A stretch of 64,000 bases of DNA from Bacillota bacterium (GTDB lineage Bacteria; Bacillota; UBA4882; UBA8346). This document shows positions 28,692-36,299 of the stretch, piece after piece (position 1 is the first letter of the stretch; each line of letters opens with the position of its first letter). The DNA is taken from assembly GCA_023435565.1 (NCBI GenBank), contig JAEYRN010000103.1:62001-126000 (forward strand). The letters are read 5' to 3'. Under the pieces are notes generated by a model. The model ran no database searches, had not been told where the DNA came from, and saw only the letters and a program-made list of their open reading frames with translations. Position numbers and translations under genes: made by a program.

Positions 28692-29087
28692 ATGAAAAAA
28701 TTCTTTATTGGATTAACCGGGGTTTACTTGTTATTTTTGGCATTAATCGGGATTTTGTTCGGAGCTATTAATTCTCTTAATTTAAATTCTAATCCAACAC
28801 TCTCAACTAACGAACGAGTTCAGCTATTATTAATGTGGTTGCCGCTGATTGGATTGTTAATCGCAACCGGAATAGGTTTGTTTAGGAAGAAAAACTGGGC
28901 CCGTTATTCGATTATGGTAATGTCCGGATTTGCAATTTTCATGGGTTTTTTTGGTTGTTTAGGGTTCTCTTTTTTACCATTACCGGCCTCGGAGGAAGTC
29001 CCGGTAGAACTGATTAAGCTTATTATTGTTACAATATTTTTTCTATTCCTAATTGTTTTCCCCGTCATTTATTTAATCTTTTTTTAA
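28692..29087 (+). CDS. Small four-helix membrane protein, unknown function
   Basis: 131 residues with about four membrane segments (FFIGLTGVYLLFLALIGILFG, LLLMWLPLIGLLIATGIGLF, SIMVMSGFAIFMGFFGCLGF, LIKLIIVTIFFLFLIVFPVIYL). A basic RKKNWAR turn lies between helices 2 and 3. ATG behind AGGAGG at 10 bases. The helix-RKKNWAR-helix layout is like the next gene (KLKQPAWAAA), so the two are probably paralogues. Function unknown. Confidence 0.75.
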   Translation: MKKFFIGLTGVYLLFLALIGILFGAINSLNLNSNPTLSTNERVQLLLMWLPLIGLLIATGIGLFRKKNWARYSIMVMSGFAIFMGFFGCLGFSFLPLPASEEVPVELIKLIIVTIFFLFLIVFPVIYLIFF

Positions 29088-29151
29088 CAGGAGATCCGTT
29101 AAGGAAATATTCGGAGCGGTTAGCTTAAAACGCCCCTTAGGGATATCGGTA

Positions 29152-29592
29152 TTGGCGATTTATTCATTATATAATGTAATCACGATGATCAGTATGACAT
29201 TGTTCCCTACCATCTCTATTTTCCCGTTTTTCGGGTTCTTAATCTCAGGCAGCGCCATTACAATTCATAATATAATCCTGTCAATAATCAATTGTTATAT
29301 CGCTTATGGTTTTTGGAAACTGAAACAACCGGCTTGGGCTGCAGCGATAATTCTCGGTTGTATTAATATCTTATCCGGAGTTTTCAATTTCTGTTTGATT
29401 AATATTGATGAATATATTCGGATATTATTCCCAAATGGCGCCGAACCTTATTTTATGTCAACCTGGACTAAATATGGCTTTTTATTTAATTCGGTATTGG
29501 CATTAGCGGTCCTGATTTATCTCATTTCCCGAAAAGCGGCTTTTGGGAAAGATGAGGCAAATACACATTCAAAGTTTATGACTGAGGGCTAA
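29152..29592 (+). CDS. Small membrane protein, paralogue of the preceding gene, start codon unclear
   Basis: 146 residues from the first in-frame TTG, with three or four membrane helices. The frame is open ~25 codons upstream and there encodes KEIFGAVSLKRPLGISVLAI, which looks like the normal N-terminus of such proteins (xKRPLGxSxLA). No ATG, GTG or TTG precedes it; only GGAGATCC-GTT or AAGGA-ATA are in place. The real start may be a non-standard codon, or the gene is damaged. It sits in the +1 frame relative to the upstream gene. Confidence 0.5.
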   Translation: MAIYSLYNVITMISMTLFPTISIFPFFGFLISGSAITIHNIILSIINCYIAYGFWKLKQPAWAAAIILGCINILSGVFNFCLINIDEYIRILFPNGAEPYFMSTWTKYGFLFNSVLALAVLIYLISRKAAFGKDEANTHSKFMTEG

Positions 29593-29603
29593 TTATGATT
29601 ATT

Positions 29604-29750
29604 TCGTTCCCAGTTCACTGTTTACAGCTGTGGTTTTGTCTCTGTCGCTAGTTACCGGTAAAAAATAAATAACAAATCAAATCACCGGCATCCTGTGAAC
29701 GAAACCCTAATACAATACCCAAATTATCAGAAACTGGGAACAGGGAACGA
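29604..29750. repeat. GGAACTG-family inverted repeat pair
   Basis: CGTTCCCAGTTCACTGTTT (29605-29623) faces AAACTGGGAACAGGGAACG (29731-29749) as an imperfect inverted pair ~107 bases apart. Same family as the 14.3 kb copy. No gene in 29593-29904. Confidence 0.65.
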
Positions 29751-29780
29751 AATCCTAAAAAATCACCCGGATTAATCAAA

Positions 29781-29815
29781 TCTTTTCTCTGTGACTCTGT
29801 GTCTCCATGACAAAT
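29781..29815. repeat. CTCTGTG-family repeat, copy 4 (single arm)
   Basis: TTTTCTCTGTGACTCTGTGT followed by CTCCATGACAAAT. The reverse arm is lost or unrecognisable. It lies upstream of the PAP2 gene. Confidence 0.7.
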
Positions 29816-29904
29816 ATGATTTTAAAAGACTTTACGAAAAACAGGATTTCACCCGAAAATAAAGAATCAATCCTTTATATACTTAAAAAAAGGATTGATA
29901 CAAA

Positions 29905-30786
29905 TTGGAAATTATCAAATTCATTCAAAGTTTCTCCTCCCCCTTTTGGGATGCCTTCTTCCAAGGCTTGACCATGCTGGGAGAAGATACTTTTTTTATG
30001 TTGGTAGCCGCTCTCGTATTCTGGTGCCTTCATAAGGATTTCGGCTACCGCCTGATATTGACCTACCTCACCGGTACAACACTAAATGTGGCTCTAAAAG
30101 AAATTTTTATGATAGCACGGCCAATCGGAAGAACCGGTATCCGATCTCTCCGTTTGGAAACCGCGGGCGGATATTCCTTCCCCAGCGGCCATACTCAATG
30201 TGTAGCTTTATTTATAACTTCATTAATGACAAAATTGCGAAAACTCTGGTTTTATTGGGTTGGAGGAATCATTATTGCCTTGGTTGCCGTTTCCCGTCTC
30301 TATCTGGGAGTACATTGGCCGGTTGATGTGATTGGCGGCGCATTAATCGGGGTAGTATGGGTCCTTTTTTCAAACCGGCTCTTCGATTATGTCGAAACCA
30401 CCACCGGGAAAAAGTGGATTTTTTTAATAATCTTGTTTCCGTTGATTCTCGGAATGTTCTTCTTTCCGACAACGAATTATTACAAAATTTCCGGAGCGAC
30501 ACTAGGTTTTTTCGGCGGTTATTTTATCGAACCCCGCTATATCCGATATCAAACGGCTGCCCCATTCCTGAAACAAGTATTAAAATCTATTATTGGAATA
30601 ATAGTTTTACTGGCCATCCGTCTCACACTCAAGAAAATTCTACCCAATATCTTATTTAGCGATTTCTTTCGTTATTTCCTGATGAGTATCTGGGTAACCA
30701 TATTAGCGCCAATCTTCTTTAAGTTCTTGGGATTGACAAATATTCAGGCAAGAGGTGTGAATTATAGGTCGGGACATGAGGCATAG
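29905..30786 (+). CDS. PAP2-family membrane phosphatase
   Basis: Lipid or isoprenoid-pyrophosphate phosphatase in the inner membrane. 293 residues, about eight membrane segments. All three phosphatase motifs are present: LKEIFMIARP (KxxxxxxRP), PSGHTQ, and SRLYLGVHWPVDV (SRxxxxxHxxxD). The C-terminal ~120 residues add further helices beyond the core domain. TTG start behind AAAAGGA. Possible roles are undecaprenyl-pyrophosphate recycling or phosphatidate dephosphorylation. Flanked by CTCTGTG repeats on both sides. Confidence 0.9.
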   Translation: MEIIKFIQSFSSPFWDAFFQGLTMLGEDTFFMLVAALVFWCLHKDFGYRLILTYLTGTTLNVALKEIFMIARPIGRTGIRSLRLETAGGYSFPSGHTQCVALFITSLMTKLRKLWFYWVGGIIIALVAVSRLYLGVHWPVDVIGGALIGVVWVLFSNRLFDYVETTTGKKWIFLIILFPLILGMFFFPTTNYYKISGATLGFFGGYFIEPRYIRYQTAAPFLKQVLKSIIGIIVLLAIRLTLKKILPNILFSDFFRYFLMSIWVTILAPIFFKFLGLTNIQARGVNYRSGHEA

Positions 30787-30810
30787 TAAAGGCAAGGACC
30801 ACGAAAATTT

Positions 30811-30912
30811 GCCACAGACACTGAGATTCAGAGGAATGCAATAATTTATTACGCGTAAGCTTAAAACTTAACTTTTTTAATGTTTACCTCTGTGCCTCTC
30901 CGTCTCTGTGGC
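30811..30912. repeat. CTCTGTG-family repeat, copy 5 (arms in reversed order)
   Basis: GCCACAGACACTGAGATTCA (from 30811) faces CTGTGCCTCTCCGTCTCTGT ending GGC at 30912. The central AT spacer has TTAAAACTTAACTTTTTT, like the tail of copy 3. It lies between convergent PAP2 and GH5 genes, where it may form a bidirectional hairpin. Confidence 0.75.
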
Positions 30913-30923
30913 TATACGGTGTT

Positions 30924-32588
30924 CTAGAGCTTTTCACCGATACTATCTACCTTCATCTCCCCAATATAAATCCCCGTATTCCGCCAGTCCCCATTTTCCG
31001 CTACCACTTCAAGGGCCACAACCTGACTCCAGTCAAAAAGCCCTTTCGGGTCATACCATTTCTCTTTCCAGGCGCCTTGTTCTTTAAAATCTTCCAGTGG
31101 GATCGCTACGGTTTGCCAATCAGTGGTGTTTTTCAATGTTTTTTCATCGAGAGTATATACCATTCTCCAGGGCAATGCCAACGGGTCATCTTCTCGAACC
31201 GCCAGAAACCGGATATCGACATTTTTAAAGTTCGGTTTCAATTTTAGTTTAATCACAAAGTTATATTTCCGTTTCAGGAGAAGAGATAGGTCTTTCTTTA
31301 GTTTAAAACCAAAATGTAAATAATTATAACGTTCGAGATCTTCCATTCTAATTGCATACTTTTGATCATCCAGAACAGTATCATCATAGAAATCGATGGT
31401 CCCATTGCTCAAATACTCAAAAACAATCAGTCCTTGGGTCGGATATTGATTGAAAAGGTCAAATCCACTTGTTTCCGGTTCAAGTTTAAGTATGGTTTGT
31501 GGAACCTCATTGAAACCCAAAGCCTCAAGTAAAGGTAGATTGAGGTCATATTCAAACATTTCTTTGGAGTCCTTAAGGAACAATCCGAATCTGTCCTTGT
31601 AATCCCAGGATGTCCAAGGAACCGAATACTTCTCGAAGATTTTACGGACCGATTCATACCAGTAAACCCGATCCTCGTTTCGGCAATTTTGGTTATAAAC
31701 GCCGAATTCACCGCAGTATACCGGCTTTCCGGTTTGACTCCGAAATTCCACTACCCTTGCAAGCAGCTTCTCCAAGGCTTCGTTATTGCCTTTTTTAGGA
31801 TAGTCATCTTTATAATTACTCTCAATCCATGTATTCCTTAATTCTTTGGGAAAGAAAGGCATTTTATCTTGATTGTAAGGATAGGGGACACCCTTTAGCG
31901 GTTTCAGCGAAGGCTCCGTCCAATCCGCTCCCTGGTGGGTGAAGATAAAGGGATCGTAAAAATGAAAGGTATAGATAATCTTATCATCCTTATAGTCCGG
32001 CAGGAGATAAAGTGAGTCGATATCATTCCAATTAGCGCCGCCGACTATTACCGTATGCTTCTGATCGAACTGCCGGATTTTCTCCAAGACATTCAGCTGG
32101 ATTTTACCCCAAATATCCGGATTAATCCCATGGGGTTCGTTAAGGATCTCATAATAAAGAAAATCGCCGCGTTCCGCGTAACGTCCAGCCATTTGCGCCC
32201 AGACTTTCAATAAAATCTTTTCGACCGAAGCCTTAGTGCTTATCTTAGGATCAAAGGTATGATTGTCCAGAATTAACGATAACCCCAAAGTTTCGCAATT
32301 TTCCACCACTTCATCTAAAAACCGAAAAAACAGCGGGTCGATTCTGTATTCCGGAGCGCCGCCGGTCATCGCATGGAGATTGATAGGCAGACGAATCACA
32401 TCACAGCCAAGGCTTTTAATCTCTTGGAGGTCTTTTTTTGTATACTTGCTAAACTGAATCTCCTTTACGGAGCCTGCCTGAAACCATCCGGTAAGATTGA
32501 TCCCTTTCGAAAAAGCCTCTTTGGCTTCAACCGTAATCGGATGTAACGATAAAACTAAAGACAGAATTATGGCAAATATCAGACGCAT
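30924..32588 (-). CDS. Secreted GH5 glycoside hydrolase with C-terminal beta-sandwich domain
   Basis: Endo-acting beta-glucan or beta-mannan hydrolase. Signal peptide 1-22. GH5 TIM barrel 25-~375: KGINLTGWFQ, GCDVIRLPINL, LSLILDNHTF, acid/base YEILNEPHG (Glu151), YTFHFYDPF, nucleophile PVYCGEFGV (Glu294) and PWTSWDYKDRFGLF. From ~380 to 554 there is a jelly-roll-like region (KYNFVIKLKLKP, DWQTVAIPLEDF, NTGIYIGEMKVDSIG) resembling CBM11-type carbohydrate-binding modules, a tentative call. ATG behind GAGGGGT. Fits with GH94/GH3 at the left end, though not linked to them. Confidence 0.92.
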   Translation of the reverse strand: MRLIFAIILSLVLSLHPITVEAKEAFSKGINLTGWFQAGSVKEIQFSKYTKKDLQEIKSLGCDVIRLPINLHAMTGGAPEYRIDPLFFRFLDEVVENCETLGLSLILDNHTFDPKISTKASVEKILLKVWAQMAGRYAERGDFLYYEILNEPHGINPDIWGKIQLNVLEKIRQFDQKHTVIVGGANWNDIDSLYLLPDYKDDKIIYTFHFYDPFIFTHQGADWTEPSLKPLKGVPYPYNQDKMPFFPKELRNTWIESNYKDDYPKKGNNEALEKLLARVVEFRSQTGKPVYCGEFGVYNQNCRNEDRVYWYESVRKIFEKYSVPWTSWDYKDRFGLFLKDSKEMFEYDLNLPLLEALGFNEVPQTILKLEPETSGFDLFNQYPTQGLIVFEYLSNGTIDFYDDTVLDDQKYAIRMEDLERYNYLHFGFKLKKDLSLLLKRKYNFVIKLKLKPNFKNVDIRFLAVREDDPLALPWRMVYTLDEKTLKNTTDWQTVAIPLEDFKEQGAWKEKWYDPKGLFDWSQVVALEVVAENGDWRNTGIYIGEMKVDSIGEKL

Positions 32589-32659
32589 CGGAACCCCTCC
32601 GTTTCATCGATGATAACCTCGGCATTAAGCGCTTTCCTGCCTTATAAATCCTACCTCTT

Positions 32660-33451
32660 CTATTGAATCAATCTCTTCCTTAGTCCCCTAATTGCTAAAT
32701 AACCAATCCCACTGATGAATAAGATAATGTAAAGCAGATCCAAAACTAAGCTGATTTTTAACTGATTAGGCAAGCAAAATGCCCGGGCAAGCCTTACCAC
32801 ATGGGTTAAGGGAATAGTCTCGGCAATCCATCTTAAAGCGGGCGGTAAGTTTTCCAAAGGAAAGACCACCCCCGAAAAGAAAAACATCGGCGAGATTAAA
32901 CCGGAGAAATAGAAATTAAAATGATTGATATTGTTGACCTTGGAGGTAATTAAAAGTGCTAAAGAACCAAATGTTAATCCGGTTAAAAAACCGATGAAAG
33001 GTGTGACTAAACTCAAAGGATAATTAATAATTCCGGCTATCCAGGTAATGGACAATACCGCCAGAGAAAAAAAGAAACCCTTGGTCGCTACAAAAAGTAA
33101 TTCTCCAATGATCAGATTACCGGCCGAAACCGGCGCGCCCAGCATTCCATCATAAACATAATCGAATTCCAGCCGGATAAAGGTGCCGTAGGTACATTCA
33201 AAGGACGCGGTAAACATGGCGCTGGTCACAATCAGCCCACTGGCTAGGAACAAGACGTAATTGACGTTCCCCATGTTTTGGATATAAGCGCCCAAACCCA
33301 ATCCCAGACCGGCTAGAAAAATCAGCGGTTCTATAAATGGCGGAAAAGCATTGCTGAAAAAATTGGAACAATAGACCCGGATATGCCTGAACCAAATACT
33401 GTATAACCTTTGCCATAATGGTGGAACTTGGTATGTTTTACTGTAGCTCAT
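32660..33451 (-). CDS. ABC-2 type transporter permease (NodJ/DrrB-like)
   Basis: Membrane half of an exporter. 263 residues, six membrane helices, and the ABC-2 signature near the fifth helix (ISPMFFFSGVVFPLENLPPALRWIAETIPLTHVVRLARA). Similarity of layout to NodJ. Its start overlaps the ATPase gene by 14 bases, with the ATPase first. Substrate unknown; family members export lipo-oligosaccharides, antibiotics or polysaccharides. Confidence 0.9.
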   Translation of the reverse strand: MSYSKTYQVPPLWQRLYSIWFRHIRVYCSNFFSNAFPPFIEPLIFLAGLGLGLGAYIQNMGNVNYVLFLASGLIVTSAMFTASFECTYGTFIRLEFDYVYDGMLGAPVSAGNLIIGELLFVATKGFFFSLAVLSITWIAGIINYPLSLVTPFIGFLTGLTFGSLALLITSKVNNINHFNFYFSGLISPMFFFSGVVFPLENLPPALRWIAETIPLTHVVRLARAFCLPNQLKISLVLDLLYIILFISGIGYLAIRGLRKRLIQ

Positions 33452-34373
33452 TTAAGCTTCTCCCCGTTACTTTTAAGAATAAATCTTCCAAATTCGAATG
33501 GCGGATATAATATTCTTCGACCTGGCCGGTTTCGCCGTACTTGGTTAAAGCTTCCGAATTATTACTGTAGGCATAAAAAATATTATTAAAAAACTCATAC
33601 CGGATACCGTTTTGATCAAAATAAACCGTCTCAAAATCCTTCTTGGAAGTTATACCATGGATCTCCATCACGAATTGCTCCAAATTCTGTTTCAGTAGTT
33701 CCCTGGGCTTCCCCTCTATAATCTTCTTCCCTTCGTCCATAATAATAATCCGGTCGCAGATTTGAAAGGCTTCCTCCATATAGTGGGTGGTAAGCAGGAT
33801 GGTTACCCCGGTTTCTTTTAATTCACGAAGCTTATTCCAGATTAGATGTCTCACTTGCGGGTCAAGCCCGGTAGTGGGTTCGTCCAGGATTAATAACCTT
33901 GGATTATTCAGTAGAGCCCTGGCAATTGTGAGCCTCCGCTTCATCCCCCCGGAAAGATCCCTTATTTTAGCCTTGGCTTTATCTCGTAATTCCATGAATA
34001 ACAGCAGTTCTTCAATTCGCTCTTTGGCTTCTCCCGTTGTCATCCCGTAAAACTTGGAATAGACTAATAAGTTATCATGTACGTTCAGTTCCGTATCCAG
34101 ATTATCCTGTTGCGGCACAATCCCTGCTAGTGATTTGATGGCTAACGACTCTCCCGGGGCATCATATCCAAAAATCCGAATTACTGTCTTTTGATCCAAG
34201 TCCGGTTCATTCTTGCCGTAAATCATTTTCATGGTGGTGGTTTTTCCGGCCCCGTTCGGTCCTAGCAGTCCGAAACACTCCGCTTTTTGGACCTGAAAAT
34301 CGAGAGCTTCAACCGCTTGTAAAGTTCCGAAAGTCTTATTTAAATTTTTAATTGTAATTACCTGATCGTTCAT
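33438..34373 (-). CDS. ABC transporter ATP-binding protein (NodI/CcmA-like)
   Basis: Motor subunit of the exporter. 311 residues: Walker A GPNGAGKTTTMKMIYG, Q-loop VPQQDNLD, signature LSGGMKRRLTIARALL, Walker B LLILDEPTTGLDP and the switch His in LLTTHYMEEA. The C-terminal ~90 residues form the regulatory extension typical of drug or polysaccharide exporters. The ATG of MNDQVITIKNL follows GGGGAATGGG; the open frame 24 codons upstream lacks a ribosome site. Confidence 0.93.
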   Translation of the reverse strand: MNDQVITIKNLNKTFGTLQAVEALDFQVQKAECFGLLGPNGAGKTTTMKMIYGKNEPDLDQKTVIRIFGYDAPGESLAIKSLAGIVPQQDNLDTELNVHDNLLVYSKFYGMTTGEAKERIEELLLFMELRDKAKAKIRDLSGGMKRRLTIARALLNNPRLLILDEPTTGLDPQVRHLIWNKLRELKETGVTILLTTHYMEEAFQICDRIIIMDEGKKIIEGKPRELLKQNLEQFVMEIHGITSKKDFETVYFDQNGIRYEFFNNIFYAYSNNSEALTKYGETGQVEEYYIRHSNLEDLFLKVTGRSLNELQ

Positions 34374-34477
34374 CCCATTCCCCTTATCGTAAATTCTTTC
34401 CACTATTATTATAGTCTCGAATCCTGTCACTCCATTATTAAGCAATTAGCAAGCCATATCCTAACCGGACAAAATAG

Positions 34478-34504
34478 GCCGGTCCTAAACGACCGGCTTT
34501 TTTC
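34478..34504. terminator. Bidirectional hairpin GCCGGTC/GACCGGC
   Basis: Seven perfect GC-rich pairs with a six-base loop, followed by T6 on the plus strand. On the minus strand it directly follows the 2TM-protein stop, with CTATTTTG after it. It separates the 2TM gene from the exporter pair. Confidence 0.75.
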
Positions 34505-34776
34505 TATTCCATTTTATCCATAAGCTCTTTAATCTTTTTTTCCTCCCACTCTCTTCCCAAAAATCCCCCGAATCCGAAAACAGCCAACCCATGTGCCACT
34601 ATTCCAATCCCCCATCCTAATAAAGGCCAAAAAAACCATAAATGACCAGGAACAAAAATCAGATTTATTGACAATAAGCCGCAATTGATTAATAAATAAA
34701 TAAGTAAATGAATATAAAAGCCCTTCAATTCCTCAACTCTTTGTCTCGCCTTTTGATATTTTTCTTCCTCATTCAT
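34504..34776 (-). CDS. 2TM-domain protein
   Basis: 90 residues: charged N-terminal helix (EEEKYQKARQRVEELKGFYIH), two membrane helices (LLIYLLINCGLLSINLIFV and WFFWPLLGWGIGIVAHGLAVFG) and a charged C-terminal helix with KKIKELMDKME. This is the 2TM family seen beside histidine kinases or as small stand-alone proteins; no molecular role is known. ATG at 34776 chosen behind AAGGAGA; the GTG three codons upstream is too close to it. Confidence 0.82.
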   Translation of the reverse strand: MNEEEKYQKARQRVEELKGFYIHLLIYLLINCGLLSINLIFVPGHLWFFWPLLGWGIGIVAHGLAVFGFGGFLGREWEEKKIKELMDKME

Positions 34777-35114
34777 TCGACTCACTCTCCTTTAGGAATA
34801 ACTGATATATAATTCGTGATTTATCCATAGAATTCCTATTAGACCACTAGTTATTTTGGCCAATTTTTTAGTCTTCTGCAAAAAAATATAAAAACATTCA
34901 GACAAAAATCAGAATATTGCGTATCTAAATAATAAAAACAATTTTTTATAGTTTGGAAAGTGAAAAGTAGGTATTTTGTTAAAATTATCTAATATTTGAT
35001 GTACTAAAAATTGCATTGGTTTTAATTTACGACACGTTGTTGTTTATTCATTGATCTTTATCCATTGGACATTGTAAATTTTACATTGTTTTTTTCCCGG
35101 AGGTGAATCCCCAA
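34777..35114. other. AT-rich divergent spacer upstream of the ECF sigma operon
   Basis: No ORF. It holds an odd-length palindrome, TGTAAATTTTACA (35073-35085), just ahead of the sigma-factor ribosome site (GGAGG at 35099-35103). No recognisable ECF-type -35 (such as TGAAAC or GGAAC) was found, so autoregulation cannot be shown. Confidence 0.4.
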
Positions 35115-35666
35115 TTGACTTTATCAGATTATGAACTAATCAAGCTTTGCCTTGCCGGACAAAATGACGCCTTCGCGGAGTTGGTCGGACGCTATAAAGA
35201 CATTCTTGGGAGGGTTATTTATAATCTCACCCGTAACCGGGATGAAGTAAACGATTTGCTTCAGGATGTATTCATCAAAATCTATAAATCCCTCAGACAA
35301 TATAACCCGGAGTATAAATTCTCAACCTGGTCCGTACGGATTGCCTCTAACCATTGTTTAGATCTACTACGCAAGGGAAAACCGCACGAAGTGTCACTGG
35401 AGGAAAGTCCCGAATTTCGAGACAACACGGAATCCCCCGAAGAAGAATACTTCAAAGGTGAAACCAAACGTAAGTTGCAGCAAGCATTGGACGAACTGCC
35501 GGAACAATATCGGATCCCTATTATCTTATACCATCAAAACGGGCTATCTTATCAGGAGATGGTCAACCTACTAGGATTACCGCTAACAATCATTAAAAAT
35601 CGTCTTTACCGTGCCCGGTTGATGCTACGGGAGAAGTTAATCGAAGAAAAGGAGGTCCTTCTATGA
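35115..35666 (+). CDS. ECF-type RNA polymerase sigma factor
   Basis: Group IV sigma factor. 183 residues: region 2 (FAELVGRYKDILGRVIYNLT, DLLQDVFIKIYKSLRQY, FSTWSVRIASNHCLDLLRKG) and region 4 (LPEQYRIPIILYHQNGLSYQEM..LGLPLTIIKNRLYRAR). The TTG start was chosen because GGAGG lies 11 bases ahead; the GTG four codons upstream is inside that GGAGGTG. Its stop overlaps the anti-sigma ATG by four bases, a standard regulator pair. Confidence 0.92.
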   Translation: MTLSDYELIKLCLAGQNDAFAELVGRYKDILGRVIYNLTRNRDEVNDLLQDVFIKIYKSLRQYNPEYKFSTWSVRIASNHCLDLLRKGKPHEVSLEESPEFRDNTESPEEEYFKGETKRKLQQALDELPEQYRIPIILYHQNGLSYQEMVNLLGLPLTIIKNRLYRARLMLREKLIEEKEVLL

Positions 35667-36229
35667 ACTGCAAAAAATGGCAAACACTCATCATGCGAAA
35701 AATTGACGGTGAGATTAACGACCTTGAAAACCGGAACTTGTCCCTGCATTTAAAAGCCTGCCCCCATTGTCAAAAACTCTTGCAGGAACTTGATCAGATC
35801 GTAACCGGGTTAGAAGAACAGCCTCTTATGGATCTCGAAATCAACCCCAATCTGGAACTCACAATAATGGAGGCGGTCAGCAATATAAAATACCGGACAC
35901 CGGATGAGACTGGAATTTTTCAGTTTATCTATGCAGGACTAGGCTTGGTTTTTTTGGGGGTTTTATTAAGTATTGGTTCCCAATTGACAAATTTTGGCTT
36001 CTTTGATTTGATTTTAATAATTAACGATGGATTATCCCAAATGATGAACGCCGTAACCAAGCTGGAAATAATCTATCATATTCTAAGGCCTTTTGTCTTT
36101 CAAGAACTAAACACTCTGGCACAATGGGTTTTAGCTATTTATAAGGGAACGCTCTTAGTTTCAATCATGTTGTTGGTACGTTTTATTTACAACCAAATAC
36201 ACCGCGTTCCTGAAAATAATTATCATTAA
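35663..36229 (+). CDS. Zinc-finger anti-sigma factor, membrane-bound
   Basis: Holds the ECF sigma factor inactive at the membrane. 188 residues: N-terminal zinc anti-sigma domain (CKKW, then HLKACPHC: the HxxxCxxC motif at ~30-37), then a linker, a membrane helix (~91-115), an amphipathic mid-region and a second membrane helix near residues 160-178. Having two membrane segments is less usual than one. Overlaps the sigma gene by four bases. Confidence 0.87.
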   Translation: MNCKKWQTLIMRKIDGEINDLENRNLSLHLKACPHCQKLLQELDQIVTGLEEQPLMDLEINPNLELTIMEAVSNIKYRTPDETGIFQFIYAGLGLVFLGVLLSIGSQLTNFGFFDLILIINDGLSQMMNAVTKLEIIYHILRPFVFQELNTLAQWVLAIYKGTLLVSIMLLVRFIYNQIHRVPENNYH

Positions 36230-36299
36230 AAGTTTTGGGGAGGTGGGGTGACTTTTTAAGGTTTTTTGCCAAATACTGATAAAGGATGGTGTTTAAGAA

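Noticed and set aside
28692..29592. One membrane-protein gene broken by a frameshift
   Set aside because: The first reading frame ends with a normal stop after a full four-helix protein, and the second begins with its own N-terminal-like segment. Two paralogues fit better, though the start of the second remains odd.
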